The translations under genes were made by a program, and so were the position numbers. A model generated the notes under the pieces. It did no database searches, was not told the DNA's origin, and saw nothing but the letters and a program-made list of their open reading frames with translations. From NCBI RefSeq assembly GCF_031844685.1, contig NZ_CP134605.1, positions 2,190,001-2,254,000 on the forward strand: a stretch of DNA of 64,000 nt, given 5' to 3'. Positions 54,683 to 63,887 of this stretch are shown one piece after another. The DNA comes from Streptomyces sp. ITFR-21 (lineage in GTDB: Bacteria; Actinomycetota; Actinomycetes; Streptomycetales; Streptomycetaceae). Position 1 is the stretch's first letter, and each line of letters starts with the position of its first letter.

Positions 54683-56902
54683 TCAGCCGCGCTGCCCCGA
54701 TCCGTCCAGTTCGCCGGCCTCCTCGGCCTCCCGGCCGCCGCCGCCCGGCGCCGCGCCGGCGCCGGAAGCGGGGGTCAGGGCCGTACCGCCGGACGGGAAC
54801 GGCTCCCCGCCCCGGTCCGCGTGCCCCGGCCACCAGGCGGCGTGCCCGATGAGCGCGGTGAGGCTCGGCGTGAAGAACATCGCCATCACGAACGCGGCGA
54901 TCACGATGCCGAAGGCGATGGCGAAGCCCATCTCGGTCAGGAAGGTGTTGCCGGACAGCATCAGGGTGGCGAAGGTCGCCGCCAGGATGAACCCGGCCGC
55001 GCCGATCGTCGGCCCCGCGTGCCGCAGTGCCTCGGCGGCGGCCTCGCGTGGCTCGCGGCCCTCGCGGGCCTCCTCCCTGAGCCGGGCGATCATCAGGATG
55101 TTGTAGTCGGTGCCGATGGCGACCACGAACAGGTACATGATGATCGGCAGCATGAAGATCAGCCCGTCGCCGCGGCCGAAGATCAGCACCGTCGCGCCGA
55201 GCGTGGCGCCGAAGCCGAGGGCCACCGACGCGATCAGGTACCAGGGGGCCACCACGCTGCGCAGCAGCAGCCCCAGGATGATCATGATCAGTATCGCGGC
55301 CACCGGGAAGACCGTGCGGTAGTCGTGGTTCACGGCGGCGTTGATGTCCCGGTAGATCGAGGACGTACCGCCGACCACCGACTCCGTCCCGGGCGGCGCG
55401 TTGTCCGACGCGACGCTGCGGACGTTGCCCACGGCGGAGATCGCCTGGTCGCTGGCGCCGGAGTACTTGAGCGTCAGGGAGAACAGCGCGGTGGTCCGGT
55501 CCTTGTTGAGCCCGGTCCTCTGGTCGAAGGAGCCGTCCGCGACGCCGTCGGCCGCGCGCAGCTCGGACAGGTACGCGTTGAAGTCGATGCCGGCCAGCGG
55601 CTTGCCGTCGGTGCTGGTCAGGAAGACCGAGGTCGGGTCCGCGGCGCCGGCGGAGTACGCCTTCTGCATGGTGTCCTGGACGACCATGGACTCCTTGGTC
55701 TTGGGGATGGACCCCGAGGCCAGGTCGTAGTTCGCCTTGTAGCCGAGGGTGCCCAGCGCCAGCAGCACCATGACCAGGCCGGAGACGATCACCACCAGCC
55801 CGGACTTGCGGCCCACCAGCCTGCCGATGGCGGCGAACCGGGCGTCGGACGGCTCCTGCCGCCACTTCTTGCCGGGCCAGAACAGCACCCGCGGCGGGAT
55901 CAGCGAGCAGACGGCCGGGAAGAGCGTCAGACCGGCGATCAGCGTGACCGCGACCAGGATGGCCAGGGCCGGGCCGAGCTGGGTGAGGAAGCCGAGGGTG
56001 GACAGCGCGAGCGCCAGGAAGGAGATGATCACCGCGCCGGCCGCGGAGGCGATCGCCTCGCCGACCCTGGTGACGCTGTTGACCATCGCCTGCTTGGGTT
56101 CGTCACCGGCCCGCAGCCGTTCCCGGTAGCGGAACATCAGGAACAGGAAGTAGTCGGTACCGACGCCCAGCACCACCACGATCAGCAGCGCCGAGATGGA
56201 GCTGTTGGCCTGGAGCCCGAAGAGCTTGGTGGCGTCGGCGATGAGCGCGTTGGAGGTGGTGAAGACCAGGCCGGTCAGAACGATCAGCGGCATGACGGCC
56301 ACGATCGGCGACCGGAAGATGATCAGCAGCGTGATGATGATGATCAGCAGTGAGCCGATCAGCGCCACCGCGTCCGAGGTGTTCCCGGCGTCCTGCTGGT
56401 CGAGGCCCTGTGCCGCCTGGCCGCCGACCTGCACCTTGAGGTCGGTGCCGGTGGCGAGGTCCGCGGAGTCGGTGCGCAGCGCCTTGGCCGCGTCCTGCTG
56501 GGCGGGCTGCCCGGCCGTGTCCTTGTTCATCTGGACCAGCGCCGTCTGGTACTTGCCGTCCTTGGACGGGGTGCCGGCGATGACCTTCTGGACCTGGTCG
56601 ATCTTCCTGTGGCCCAGACCGTCGGTGATCCGGGTGATGTCCGCCTTGTCGGCGGCGGTCAGCGGGGCGCCGTCGGTGCGCTGGTAGAGCACGATCGCGG
56701 ACGGGGTGAAGGACGAGGGGAACGCCTTCTCCTGGAGGTCCATCGCCTTGATCGACTGGTAGCTGCTGGGGAGGAAGCTACTTTCGTCGCTGTTCGACGG
56801 AAGACTCGGCGCGGTGGCGATGATCGCGACGGCTGCGATCAGCCACGCCACGATCGTCCAGATGGGATGGCGGACGACGGTGCGTCCTATGCGGTGGAAC
56901 AT
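54683..56902 (-). CDS. MMPL family RND-type transporter
   Basis: Membrane protein of 739 residues. N-terminal helix (IWTIVAWLIAAVAIIATAP), a first large extracytoplasmic domain (about residues 40-170), five or six helices, a second extracytoplasmic domain (about 390-510) and a final helix bundle, giving the twofold 12-helix plan. Paired motifs VVVLGVGTDYFLFLMFRYRE and FVVAIGTDYNILMIARLREE carry the proton-relay aspartate-tyrosine pairs. The C-terminal tail is Gly/Ala-rich. Likely exports a lipid or hydrophobic compound. No TetR gene adjoins, but a TetR-like operator lies in its promoter. Confidence 0.94.
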   Translation of the reverse strand: MFHRIGRTVVRHPIWTIVAWLIAAVAIIATAPSLPSNSDESSFLPSSYQSIKAMDLQEKAFPSSFTPSAIVLYQRTDGAPLTAADKADITRITDGLGHRKIDQVQKVIAGTPSKDGKYQTALVQMNKDTAGQPAQQDAAKALRTDSADLATGTDLKVQVGGQAAQGLDQQDAGNTSDAVALIGSLLIIIITLLIIFRSPIVAVMPLIVLTGLVFTTSNALIADATKLFGLQANSSISALLIVVVLGVGTDYFLFLMFRYRERLRAGDEPKQAMVNSVTRVGEAIASAAGAVIISFLALALSTLGFLTQLGPALAILVAVTLIAGLTLFPAVCSLIPPRVLFWPGKKWRQEPSDARFAAIGRLVGRKSGLVVIVSGLVMVLLALGTLGYKANYDLASGSIPKTKESMVVQDTMQKAYSAGAADPTSVFLTSTDGKPLAGIDFNAYLSELRAADGVADGSFDQRTGLNKDRTTALFSLTLKYSGASDQAISAVGNVRSVASDNAPPGTESVVGGTSSIYRDINAAVNHDYRTVFPVAAILIMIILGLLLRSVVAPWYLIASVALGFGATLGATVLIFGRGDGLIFMLPIIMYLFVVAIGTDYNILMIARLREEAREGREPREAAAEALRHAGPTIGAAGFILAATFATLMLSGNTFLTEMGFAIAFGIVIAAFVMAMFFTPSLTALIGHAAWWPGHADRGGEPFPSGGTALTPASGAGAAPGGGGREAEEAGELDGSGQRG

Positions 56903-57024
56903 GCGGTGCTGCCTCCATGGCAGGGCGTATCACCGCCACCCTTTGGAGCGGTACCCGGGTATCGGCGACCCGGACGGCGCCAGGCCGTCCGGTGGTGGTC
57001 ATGTCTGGGTGGTTGCAGACACCG

Positions 57025-57052
57025 ATCTTACTTGCCGCCCGGCAAGTGGCAA
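57025..57052 (-). promoter_or_regulatory. MMPL promoter
   Basis: -35 TTGCCA (57052-57047), 16-nt spacer, -10 TAAGAT (57030-57025). The predicted leader is about 115 nt and GGAGG precedes the ATG at 56902. Confidence 0.5.
57030..57047. promoter_or_regulatory. TetR-type palindrome ACTTGCCG-CC-CGGCAAGT
   Basis: Two perfect 8-bp arms with a 2-bp centre, lying between the -35 and -10 boxes. A further GGCAAG half site follows at 57048-57053. Confidence 0.65.
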
Positions 57053-57082
57053 GCGGCGGCCCCCCTGCCCCCATCCTGCCGG

Positions 57083-58414
57083 TCACAGCGGGGGGAGCAA
57101 CCGCTTTTGCGGCTTGCCCATCGCGTTGCGCGGCAGCTCGGCGAGGAAGCGGACCGCCCGTGGCCGCTTGTGCGCCGACAGCCGCGCGGCCACGAAGTCG
57201 GTGAGCTCCGCCTCGCTCACCCCGGTGGCCACCACGTAGGCCACCACCTGCTGCCCCAGGTCGGCGTGCGGGGCGCCGACCACCGCGGCCTCCCGGACCG
57301 CCGGGTGGGCCAGCAGCGCGTTCTCCACCTCCCCGGCGCCGATCCGGTAGCCGCCGGACTTGATCAGGTCGGTGGAGGCCCGGCCGACGATCCGGTGGGT
57401 GCCGTCGGGGTCGACGGCCGCGATGTCGCCGGTACGGAACCAGCCGTCGTCGGTGTACGAGGCCGCGGTCGCCTGCGGCCGGCCCAGGTAGCCGTCGAAG
57501 AGGGTCGGGCCCTTGAGCTGCAGCTCCCCGATACCGTCGGCGGACTCGGCGATCCTGGTGACGATGCCCGGCAACGGCGTGCCGACCGCGCCCGGCCGCC
57601 GCGCGCCCGCGGCCCGCGCGCTCACCGTGATCAGGGTCTCCGTCATGCCGTAGCGCTCCACCGGTTCGTGCCCGGTCAGCGCGCGCAGCTCCTCGAAGAC
57701 CGGCGCGGGCAGCGGCGCGCTGCCGGACACCAGCAGCCGCGCTCCGGACAGCGCGCGGGCGGCCCGCTTGTCCCGCGCCACCCGGTGCCACACCGTGGGC
57801 ACCCCGAAGTAGAGGCTGCCGCCGGCCGCCGCGTACGCCGCCGGGGTGGGCCGTCCGGTGTGCACCAGGCGGCTGCCGGTGCGCAGCGCGCCCAGCACCC
57901 CCAGCACCAGGCCGTGCACATGGAACAGCGGCAGACCGTGCACCAGGGTGTCCTGCGCGGTCCACTGCCAGGCGGCGGCCAGCGCATCCAGGTCGGCGGC
58001 AATGGCGGCCCGCGAGATCAGCACGCCCTTGGGCGGCCCGGTCGTCCCCGAGGTGTACAGCACCAGGGCGGTCTCCCCGGCCGGCTGCCCGGCGTGGTCC
58101 GCGCGCTCGGCGAAGTCCACGGTCAGCAGCTCGGCGCCGGAGTCCCGCAGGATGTGCTCCCGCTCACCCGGGCCCGCGTCGGGGGGCACCGGTACGACGG
58201 GGACGCCGGCCAGCAGCCCGCCGACGACGGCGGCGACGGTCTCCAGCGAGGCGGTCGCCTCCACCGCGAACGCCTTCGTCCCCGCGACCCGCCGCGCCAC
58301 CGCGCCGGCCGCGCCCAGCAGCTCCTCGTACCCGCACGCCCTGCCGTCCACGGTCAGCGCGTCCGCCCGGTCCCGGCCCCCGTACAGGGCGGTGAGCAAG
58401 GGCACTTCGGGCAT
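57083..58414 (-). CDS. Acyl-CoA synthetase, AMP-binding family
   Basis: Adenylate-forming enzyme of 443 residues, on the short side. ALVLYTSGTTGPPKGVLISR is the ATP loop, GLPLFHVHGLVLGVLGALRTG follows, ERYGMTETLI is the A5 motif, GELQLKGPTLFDGYLGRPQ and WFRTGDIAAVDPDG are A7, and the C-terminal lysine is in LPRNAMGKPQKRLL. It resembles malonyl-CoA/short-chain acid synthetases, but the substrate cannot be read off. ATG has GAGGAGGAT upstream. Confidence 0.91.
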   Translation of the reverse strand: MPEVPLLTALYGGRDRADALTVDGRACGYEELLGAAGAVARRVAGTKAFAVEATASLETVAAVVGGLLAGVPVVPVPPDAGPGEREHILRDSGAELLTVDFAERADHAGQPAGETALVLYTSGTTGPPKGVLISRAAIAADLDALAAAWQWTAQDTLVHGLPLFHVHGLVLGVLGALRTGSRLVHTGRPTPAAYAAAGGSLYFGVPTVWHRVARDKRAARALSGARLLVSGSAPLPAPVFEELRALTGHEPVERYGMTETLITVSARAAGARRPGAVGTPLPGIVTRIAESADGIGELQLKGPTLFDGYLGRPQATAASYTDDGWFRTGDIAAVDPDGTHRIVGRASTDLIKSGGYRIGAGEVENALLAHPAVREAAVVGAPHADLGQQVVAYVVATGVSEAELTDFVAARLSAHKRPRAVRFLAELPRNAMGKPQKRLLPPL

Positions 58415-58493
58415 GGCGGATCCTCCTCGGGGACGGCTGGCCCCCGGGTGGGAACGGGGGCTGACCCCAGTGTCGCCCACCCCCCGCACTGCC

Positions 58494-58499
58494 TACGGT
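58494..58499 (+). promoter_or_regulatory. -10 box of leaderless small membrane protein transcript
   Basis: TACGGT, 6 nt before the ATG at 58506. Confidence 0.45.
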
Positions 58500-58505
58500 A
58501 GCCAC

Positions 58506-58925
58506 ATGGACGCCCGTGACCCGGAGCTCAACAAGGAACTCTCCGCCACCCTGCAGGCCCGCAAGGACCTCGGGGCGGAGTACGAGCCGGAACTCGTCGA
58601 CTCCTTCATGGACAAGGTGGCCGAACGCGTCGACAGCCGTGTCGAGCAGCGTGTACGCCGTGAACTCGCGCAGCAGCAGACCTCGTTCGCCCGCGCCGGC
58701 CGCCGCCCGATCGGCCCTCCCGAGCACGGGGCGCGGTTCGCCCGCTACGGGTTCGCCGGGTTCACCATGATCGCCGCGATCCCGCTGTCCGCCATCGGCG
58801 CGGTCAACGCGGGCACCGCCGGGCTGTTCATCACCTGGGCCGGCGTCATCGGGGTGAACGTCGCCCAGGCGCTCGGCAGCGTCTACGGGTCGCACGGCAC
58901 GCAGGAGAAGGACGAGTGGGCTTAG
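58506..58925 (+). CDS. Small membrane protein with coiled-coil N-terminus
   Basis: Protein of 139 residues. Residues 1-65 are charged and helical (VDSFMDKVAERVDSRVEQRV, RRELAQQQ), probably a coiled coil; residues about 80-125 hold two hydrophobic helices (YGFAGFTMIAAIPLSAIGAV, GLFITWAGVIGVNVAQAL). No enzyme motif. Widely seen near acyl-CoA synthetase genes in streptomycetes, as I recall. Its TAG stop is part of the dispersed repeat (copy C). Function unknown. Confidence 0.8.
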   Translation: MDARDPELNKELSATLQARKDLGAEYEPELVDSFMDKVAERVDSRVEQRVRRELAQQQTSFARAGRRPIGPPEHGARFARYGFAGFTMIAAIPLSAIGAVNAGTAGLFITWAGVIGVNVAQALGSVYGSHGTQEKDEWA

Positions 58926-58960
58926 GCCTGTCGTCCCGCCCGGGTCTCCGCGGCGTCGCC
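58923..58960. repeat. Dispersed repeat, copy C (single arm)
   Basis: TAGGCCTGTCGTCCCG starts in the stop codon; CGCGGCGTCGC follows as in copy A. No reverse arm found nearby. Confidence 0.4.
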
Positions 58961-59414
58961 CGGCGCCCGTAGGAGGCCGGACGGCTGTCCGGACCCCGGC
59001 GGGGGCGCCCGAGGGCGGAACCAGGAAAAGGGAAAAGGGGGAAAAGGAGTGGGGCGGGAACCGCCGCACCCCCTGGGTTACAAGGCCCAGAGGGGCGGGA
59101 CGACGGCGGTCCCCGCCGGGACGCGAGCCGGGTCAGGGCCGGGCCGTGCGCGTCCAGGGTCACCATGGTGTCCGGGAGCCGCTCCGGATTCCTTGGCGCC
59201 ACATTCGGTGGGTCTTCCCGGCCGGTTTTTTCAGTACCCGCCGTTCCGACATGTCCAAATGTGGCGGACGGTTGTTAAGCCCGTGCTGCGTGTACGTGTC
59301 GCGGGTGTACCAGTTCCGGGAATCCCCGCCAGCCCGCGCGCCGCGGCCCCGGCCGGGCCGGTCCGGCCCGGTGAACGCGCGTAGCAAGGCTCCGCACGCG
59401 CCGGGTCCGCGGGG
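58926..59414. other. Intergenic region downstream of cystathionine beta-synthase
   Basis: 489 bp without a supported gene. It has a hairpin CCGGA/TCCGG at 58977-58993 and a second one (CTGGG/CCCAG in a CCCC/GGGG frame) at about 59069-59096. A less GC-rich patch at 59200-59300 contains a doubtful 30-codon ORF on the minus strand (59160-59252). Confidence 0.55.
59353..59371 (-). terminator. Terminator of cystathionine beta-synthase
   Basis: Perfect 9-bp arms CCGGGCCGG / CCGGCCCGG with a 1-nt centre (so a somewhat shorter real stem), 44 nt after the stop. Confidence 0.5.
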
Positions 59415-60803
59415 TCAGACGCCGCCGTGCTCGGCGAGGAAGGCCAGCAGGTCCTGTCTGCTGACCACTCCGGTGGGCTTGCCCTCCACCAGCACGATCG
59501 CCGCGTCCGCGCCCTCCAGCACCGTCATGAGGTCCGCGACCGGCTCCCCCGAGCCGACCTGCGGCAGCGGTGCGCTCAGGTGCTTGTCCAGCGGGTCGTC
59601 CAGCAACGCGCGCTTGGTGAACAGCGCGTGCAGCAGTTCCCGCTCCACCACCGAGCCGATCACCTCGGCGGCCATCACGTCGGGGTGTCCGGCGCCGGGC
59701 TTGACCACGGGCATCTGCGAGACGCCGTACTCGCGCAGCACCTCGATGGCCTGGCCGACCGTCTCGTCCGGGTGCATGTGCACCAGGTTCGGCAGGCCGT
59801 CCGCCTTGCGCGCGACGACGTCGGCGACCCGGGCCCGCCCCTCGCTCTCGTCGAGGAAGCCGTGCGAACTCATCCACTCGTCGCTGAAGATCTTCGACAG
59901 GTAGCCGCGTCCGCTGTCCGGCAGCAGCACGACCACGACGTCGTCGGGGCCGAGCCGCTCGGCGACCTTGAGCGCCGCGACGACCGCCATCCCGCAGGAG
60001 CCGCCGACCAGCAGGCCCTCCTCGCGGGCCAGCCGCCGGGTCATCTGGAAGGAGTCCTTGTCGGAGACGGCCACGACCTCGTCGGCCACCTCGCGGTCGT
60101 ACGCGGTCGGCCAGAAGTCCTCGCCGACGCCCTCCACCAGGTACGGGCGGCCGGAGCCACCGCTGTAGACCGAGCCCTCGGGATCGGCGCCGATCACCTG
60201 GACCCGGCCGTCGCTGACCTCCTTGAGGTAGCGGCCGGTGCCGGAGATGGTGCCGCCGGTGCCGACGCCCGTCACGAAGTGGGTGATCCGGCCGTCGGTC
60301 TGCCGCCACAGCTCGGGGCCGGTGGAGTGGTAGTGCGACAGCGGGTTGTGCGGGTTGCTGTACTGGTCCGGCTTCCAGGCGTTGGGGATCTCGCGCACCA
60401 ACCGGTCGGAGACGTTGTAGTACGAATCGGGGTGTTCGGGGTCCACAGCGGTGGGGCAGACCACGACCTCGGCGCCGTACGCGCGCAGCACGTTGATCTT
60501 GTCCATGGAGACCTTGTCAGGGCAGACGAAGACGCACCGATAGCCCTTGCGCTGGGCGACCAGGGCCAGCCCGACCCCGGTGTTGCCCGAGGTGGGCTCC
60601 ACGATGGTGCCACCCGGCCGGAGTTCACCGCTGCGTTCGGCGGCCTCGATCATGCGCAGGGCGATACGGTCCTTGACGGACCCGCCGGGGTTGAAGTACT
60701 CGACCTTGGCCAGGACGGTCGCCCGGACGCCCTGGGTCACGCTGTTGAGCCTCACCAGCGGGGTGTTGCCGACGAGGCTGATCATCGAGTCGTGAAACTG
60801 CAC
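59415..60803 (-). CDS. Cystathionine beta-synthase
   Basis: PLP enzyme of 462 residues joining homocysteine and serine, first step of reverse transsulfuration. NTPLVRLN, the PLP lysine in GGSVKDRIALRMIE (about residue 44), EPTSGNTGVGLALV, the phosphate-binding GVGTGGTISGTG and LLVGGSCGMAVVAAL are seen. The C-terminal 120 residues form two CBS modules (DETVGQAIEVLREYGVSQMPV and MTVLEGADAAIVLVEGKPTGV) that should bind a regulator such as SAM. Starts at GTG (VQFHDSMISLVG); GGAG upstream. Uses the homocysteine that SahH releases and supplies the cysteine that the dioxygenase destroys. Confidence 0.94.
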   Translation of the reverse strand: MQFHDSMISLVGNTPLVRLNSVTQGVRATVLAKVEYFNPGGSVKDRIALRMIEAAERSGELRPGGTIVEPTSGNTGVGLALVAQRKGYRCVFVCPDKVSMDKINVLRAYGAEVVVCPTAVDPEHPDSYYNVSDRLVREIPNAWKPDQYSNPHNPLSHYHSTGPELWRQTDGRITHFVTGVGTGGTISGTGRYLKEVSDGRVQVIGADPEGSVYSGGSGRPYLVEGVGEDFWPTAYDREVADEVVAVSDKDSFQMTRRLAREEGLLVGGSCGMAVVAALKVAERLGPDDVVVVLLPDSGRGYLSKIFSDEWMSSHGFLDESEGRARVADVVARKADGLPNLVHMHPDETVGQAIEVLREYGVSQMPVVKPGAGHPDVMAAEVIGSVVERELLHALFTKRALLDDPLDKHLSAPLPQVGSGEPVADLMTVLEGADAAIVLVEGKPTGVVSRQDLLAFLAEHGGV

Positions 60804-60953
60804 CGTTTGTCTCCGGGTTCTCCGAGATGGGTACGGCCAGCCTAGGCGGGAAACGCCCCGGGGGCCGCCAACGTTGTGGTTGTCGGTGGTGCCCTCCGGG
60901 GCACCGGGTAGCTGTACGGTGCAAATACTGGGGTAGTGGAGGTGGTCGGCTCG

Positions 60954-61973
60954 ATGTCGAGGGCGACAGTGGCACGGCGGATCGCGACCGCGGCGGCGTT
61001 CGGCGGTGGCGGGATCAGCCTGCTGGGCGGGGCGGCGGTCGGCGTGCTGCTGACGGAGGTGCGGCTGGCCAAGCGGGTGGTCGGCGGCTCGGACGACGTG
61101 CCGCCGCGGGCGGACGGCCGGTACGGCTCCGCGTTCGGCCACCGCACCGGGGAGTCGCCGCTGCGGCTGGGCTTCCTCGGGGACTCCACGGCCGCGGGCC
61201 AGGGTGTGCACCGGGCCAGGGAGACACCGGGAGCACTGCTCGCCTCCGGCCTCGCGGCGGTCGCCGAACGGCCGGTGCAGCTGGTGAACGTGGCGCTGCC
61301 CGGCGCCCAGTCCGACGATCTGGCCCGCCAGGTGTCGCTGCTGGTCGGCTCAGCGCCGCCGGACGTGGCGGTGATCATGATCGGCGCCAACGACGTGACC
61401 CGCCGGATGCCGCTGGCCACCTCGGTGCGGCTGCTGTCGGACGCGGTACGGAGGTTGCGCGCCGCCGGTACACAGGTGGTCGTCGGCACCTGTCCCGACC
61501 TGGGCTCCGTCGAACCGGTCTACCAGCCGCTGCGCTGGCTCGCCCGGCGGGCCAGCCGCCAACTGGCTGCGGCGCAGACCATCGCGGTGGTGGAACTGGG
61601 CGGCCGTACGGTCTCCCTCGGCGACCTGCTGGGGCCGGAGTTCGAGGCCCGCCCCCGCGAGCTGTTCGGCCCGGACAACTACCACCCCTCCGCCGAGGGC
61701 TACGCGACCGCCGCCATGGCCATGCTGCCGACGGTCTGCGCGACCCTGGGCCTGTGGCCGGAAGCCGACGAGCACCCGGACGCCCGCCGCGGCGAGGGCT
61801 TCCTCCCGGTCGCCCAGGCCGCCGTGGAAGCGGCTTCCGAAGGCGGCACGGAGGTCGCCGCCGGCCCCCGGGGCCGCTGGGCCCTGCTCAAACGCCGCCG
61901 CCGTCGCCCCCTCCCGGACGACCACCACCCCACCGCCGACCCCGCGTTACGCTCCGCGAGCCCCACCCCCTGA
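60954..61973 (+). CDS. SGNH/GDSL hydrolase
   Basis: Protein of 339 residues with an N-terminal hydrophobic signal/anchor (AAAFGGGGISLLGGAAVGVLL). Block I LGFLGDSTAAGQG has the nucleophile serine, block III IGANDVTRR the oxyanion asparagine, and block V DNYHPSAEGY the catalytic histidine and aspartate. Probably an esterase or lipase on the outer face of the membrane; the C-terminal 60 residues are disordered and basic. ATG chosen with GGAGGT 10 nt upstream; a GTG at 60936 is possible. Divergent from cystathionine beta-synthase. Confidence 0.9.
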   Translation: MSRATVARRIATAAAFGGGGISLLGGAAVGVLLTEVRLAKRVVGGSDDVPPRADGRYGSAFGHRTGESPLRLGFLGDSTAAGQGVHRARETPGALLASGLAAVAERPVQLVNVALPGAQSDDLARQVSLLVGSAPPDVAVIMIGANDVTRRMPLATSVRLLSDAVRRLRAAGTQVVVGTCPDLGSVEPVYQPLRWLARRASRQLAAAQTIAVVELGGRTVSLGDLLGPEFEARPRELFGPDNYHPSAEGYATAAMAMLPTVCATLGLWPEADEHPDARRGEGFLPVAQAAVEAASEGGTEVAAGPRGRWALLKRRRRRPLPDDHHPTADPALRSASPTP

Positions 61974-62287
61974 CCACGCGGACCGACCGCCACGGGCTGA
62001 GCCCGCGGCCCCGTTGCGCGCCGCCGCGACGGCCGGTCACCCCGTTTCCCGTGCCCCTGCCCGTGCCCGCTCCCGGCGGCAGCCGGCCCCGGGCACGGGC
62101 CCTCCCCCGGCGGCAGCCGGAGGGCGGTGTGGGGCGGCCCGGATCCGGGTAAGGCACCCCGCAGGGGTAAGCAAGCGCTCAGAAAGTAGCCCGCATCACA
62201 GCGCCGCCCCGGTGACCCACCCCACTACGTGCGGGTAACTTCCGAGAACCAGCACCGACCACCCGCCGCTCGCCGAGGAGTGCCGCG
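61974..62287. other. Intergenic region with terminator and thiolase promoter region
   Basis: 314 bp without a gene. It has the terminator at 62060-62099 and an AGCGCT palindrome at 62172-62177 in the presumed thiolase promoter region; no convincing -35/-10 pair found. Confidence 0.5.
62060..62099 (+). terminator. Terminator of the SGNH hydrolase gene
   Basis: CCCGTGCCCG (62060-62069) pairs perfectly with CGGGCACGGG (62090-62099). Confidence 0.55.
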
Positions 62288-63508
62288 ATGCCCGAAGCCG
62301 TCATTGTCTCCGCCGCCCGTTCGCCCATCGGACGCGCCTTCAAGGGGTCGCTCAAAGAACTGCGTCCGGACGACCTGGCCGCGACGATCATCCAGGCCGC
62401 ACTCGCCGAGGTGCCGCAGCTCGACCCGCACGACATCGACGACCTGATGCTGGGCTGCGGCCTGCCCGGCGGCGAGCAGGGCTTCAACCTGGGGCGGATC
62501 GTCGCCGTGCGGATGGGCATGGACCACCTGCCGGGCTGTACGGTCACCCGCTACTGCTCGTCCTCACTGCAGACCACCCGGATGGCGCTGCACGCCATCA
62601 AGGCGGGCGAGGGCGACGTCTTCATCTCGGCGGGCGTCGAGACGGTCTCCCGCTTCGCCAAGGGCAACTCCGACAGCCTCCCCGACACGGTGAACCCGCT
62701 GTTCGACGACGCCCGGGCGCGTACTCTGCAGCGGGCCGAGCAGGGCGGCGGGGAGTGGCACGACCCGCGCGAGGACGGACTCGTACCGGACGCGTACATC
62801 GCGATGGGCCAGACCGCCGAGAACCTGGCGGCGCTCAGGGGCGTCAGCCGCCGCGAGCAGGACGAGTTCGGCGTGCGCTCGCAGAACCTCGCCGAGGAGG
62901 CGCTCAAGAACGGCTTCTGGGAGCGCGAGATCACCCCTGTGACGCTCCCGGACGGCACCGTGGTCGCCAAGGACGACGGGCCGCGCCCGGGGGTCACCAT
63001 GGAGGGCGTGGCGGGCCTCAACCCGGTCTTCCGCCCCGACGGCACGGTCACCGCCGGCAACTGCTGCCCGCTCAACGACGGCGCCGCCGCGCTGGTGGTC
63101 ATGTCCGACACCAAGGCGCGCGAGCTCGGCGTCACGCCGCTGGCCCGGGTGGTCTCCACCGGCGTGTCCGCGCTGTCCCCGGAGATCATGGGCTACGGCC
63201 CGGTGGAGGCGTCCCGGCAGGCGCTGCGGCGGGCCGGGATGACCGTCGGCGACATCGACCTGGTGGAGATCAACGAGGCGTTCGCCGCGCAGGTCATCCC
63301 CTCCTACCGCGCCCTCGGCGTCGACCTGGACCGGCTGAACGTCAACGGGGGCGCGATCGCGGTCGGCCACCCCTTCGGCATGACCGGCGCCCGCATCGCG
63401 GGCACCCTCATCAACAGCCTCCGGTTCCACGACAAGCAGTTCGGCCTGGAGACGATGTGCGTGGGCGGCGGGCAGGGCATGGCGATGGTCATCGAACGCC
63501 TTTCCTGA
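62288..63508 (+). CDS. Acetyl-CoA acetyltransferase (thiolase)
   Basis: Thiolase of 406 residues. The acylated cysteine is in [16 protein letters not shown] (about residue 90), the conserved NEAF in [18 protein letters not shown], the histidine in [17 protein letters not shown] and the second cysteine in [15 protein letters not shown] [14 protein letters not shown]. Ribosome binding site GAGGAG 7 nt upstream of the ATG. It may work in beta-oxidation or acetoacetyl-CoA synthesis; the acyl-CoA dehydrogenase at 32799 is too far away to be in the same operon. Confidence 0.94.
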   Translation: MPEAVIVSAARSPIGRAFKGSLKELRPDDLAATIIQAALAEVPQLDPHDIDDLMLGCGLPGGEQGFNLGRIVAVRMGMDHLPGCTVTRYCSSSLQTTRMALHAIKAGEGDVFISAGVETVSRFAKGNSDSLPDTVNPLFDDARARTLQRAEQGGGEWHDPREDGLVPDAYIAMGQTAENLAALRGVSRREQDEFGVRSQNLAEEALKNGFWEREITPVTLPDGTVVAKDDGPRPGVTMEGVAGLNPVFRPDGTVTAGNCCPLNDGAAALVVMSDTKARELGVTPLARVVSTGVSALSPEIMGYGPVEASRQALRRAGMTVGDIDLVEINEAFAAQVIPSYRALGVDLDRLNVNGGAIAVGHPFGMTGARIAGTLINSLRFHDKQFGLETMCVGGGQGMAMVIERLS

Positions 63509-63887
63509 TCGCGCGTCCACCGCGCCGCGATCCCCGCGGCGACCGCGCCCGCCGCCCCCCGTGGCACACCGACGCCGCCGCGGCCGCGACCCGGCACCGG
63601 CCCCCAGCAGCGACGATCACCCGAAGTATCCGGTCAGCTCCATTGCGCACTCTGTGTGACATAAGTCGCAACGAAATCGCCCCCGGGATGTGATTTTTCC
63701 CCGGGGGTGCTTCGTTCTCGCAGGTCAGCACGGCATTGGACGGACAACCCGGACCCACAGAACCCCCCAATTCATGACGTTCCGCACTGCAAAGGCCACG
63801 GGTTTACCGGCAGAGTGATGGTTGGGAAAAGTTTCAGCCACCACTCAGGTGGGCAACGCTCGGGTCGCGTCAGTCGGGAGAACGTCA
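63509..63887. other. Intergenic region before the last gene
   Basis: 379 bp. It has a hairpin at 63680-63707, and a less GC-rich stretch from 63640 to 63850 that should contain the promoter of the gene at 63888. No gene seen. Confidence 0.5.
63680..63707. terminator. Hairpin downstream of the thiolase gene
   Basis: CCCCCGGG (63680-63687) pairs with CCCGGGGG (63700-63707); 12-nt loop with five T. It lies 171 nt after the thiolase stop, so it may instead be part of the leader of the next gene. Confidence 0.4.

Noticed and set aside
59160..59252. 30-codon ORF on the minus strand beginning MSERRVLKKPAGK
   Set aside because: No ribosome binding site or good promoter box, no known family; the less GC-rich patch alone does not support a gene.
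60804..60953. Riboswitch or leader peptide before cystathionine beta-synthase
   Set aside because: TAGGCT at 60845-60840 would give a leader of only about 30 nt, with no small ORF and no strong fold.
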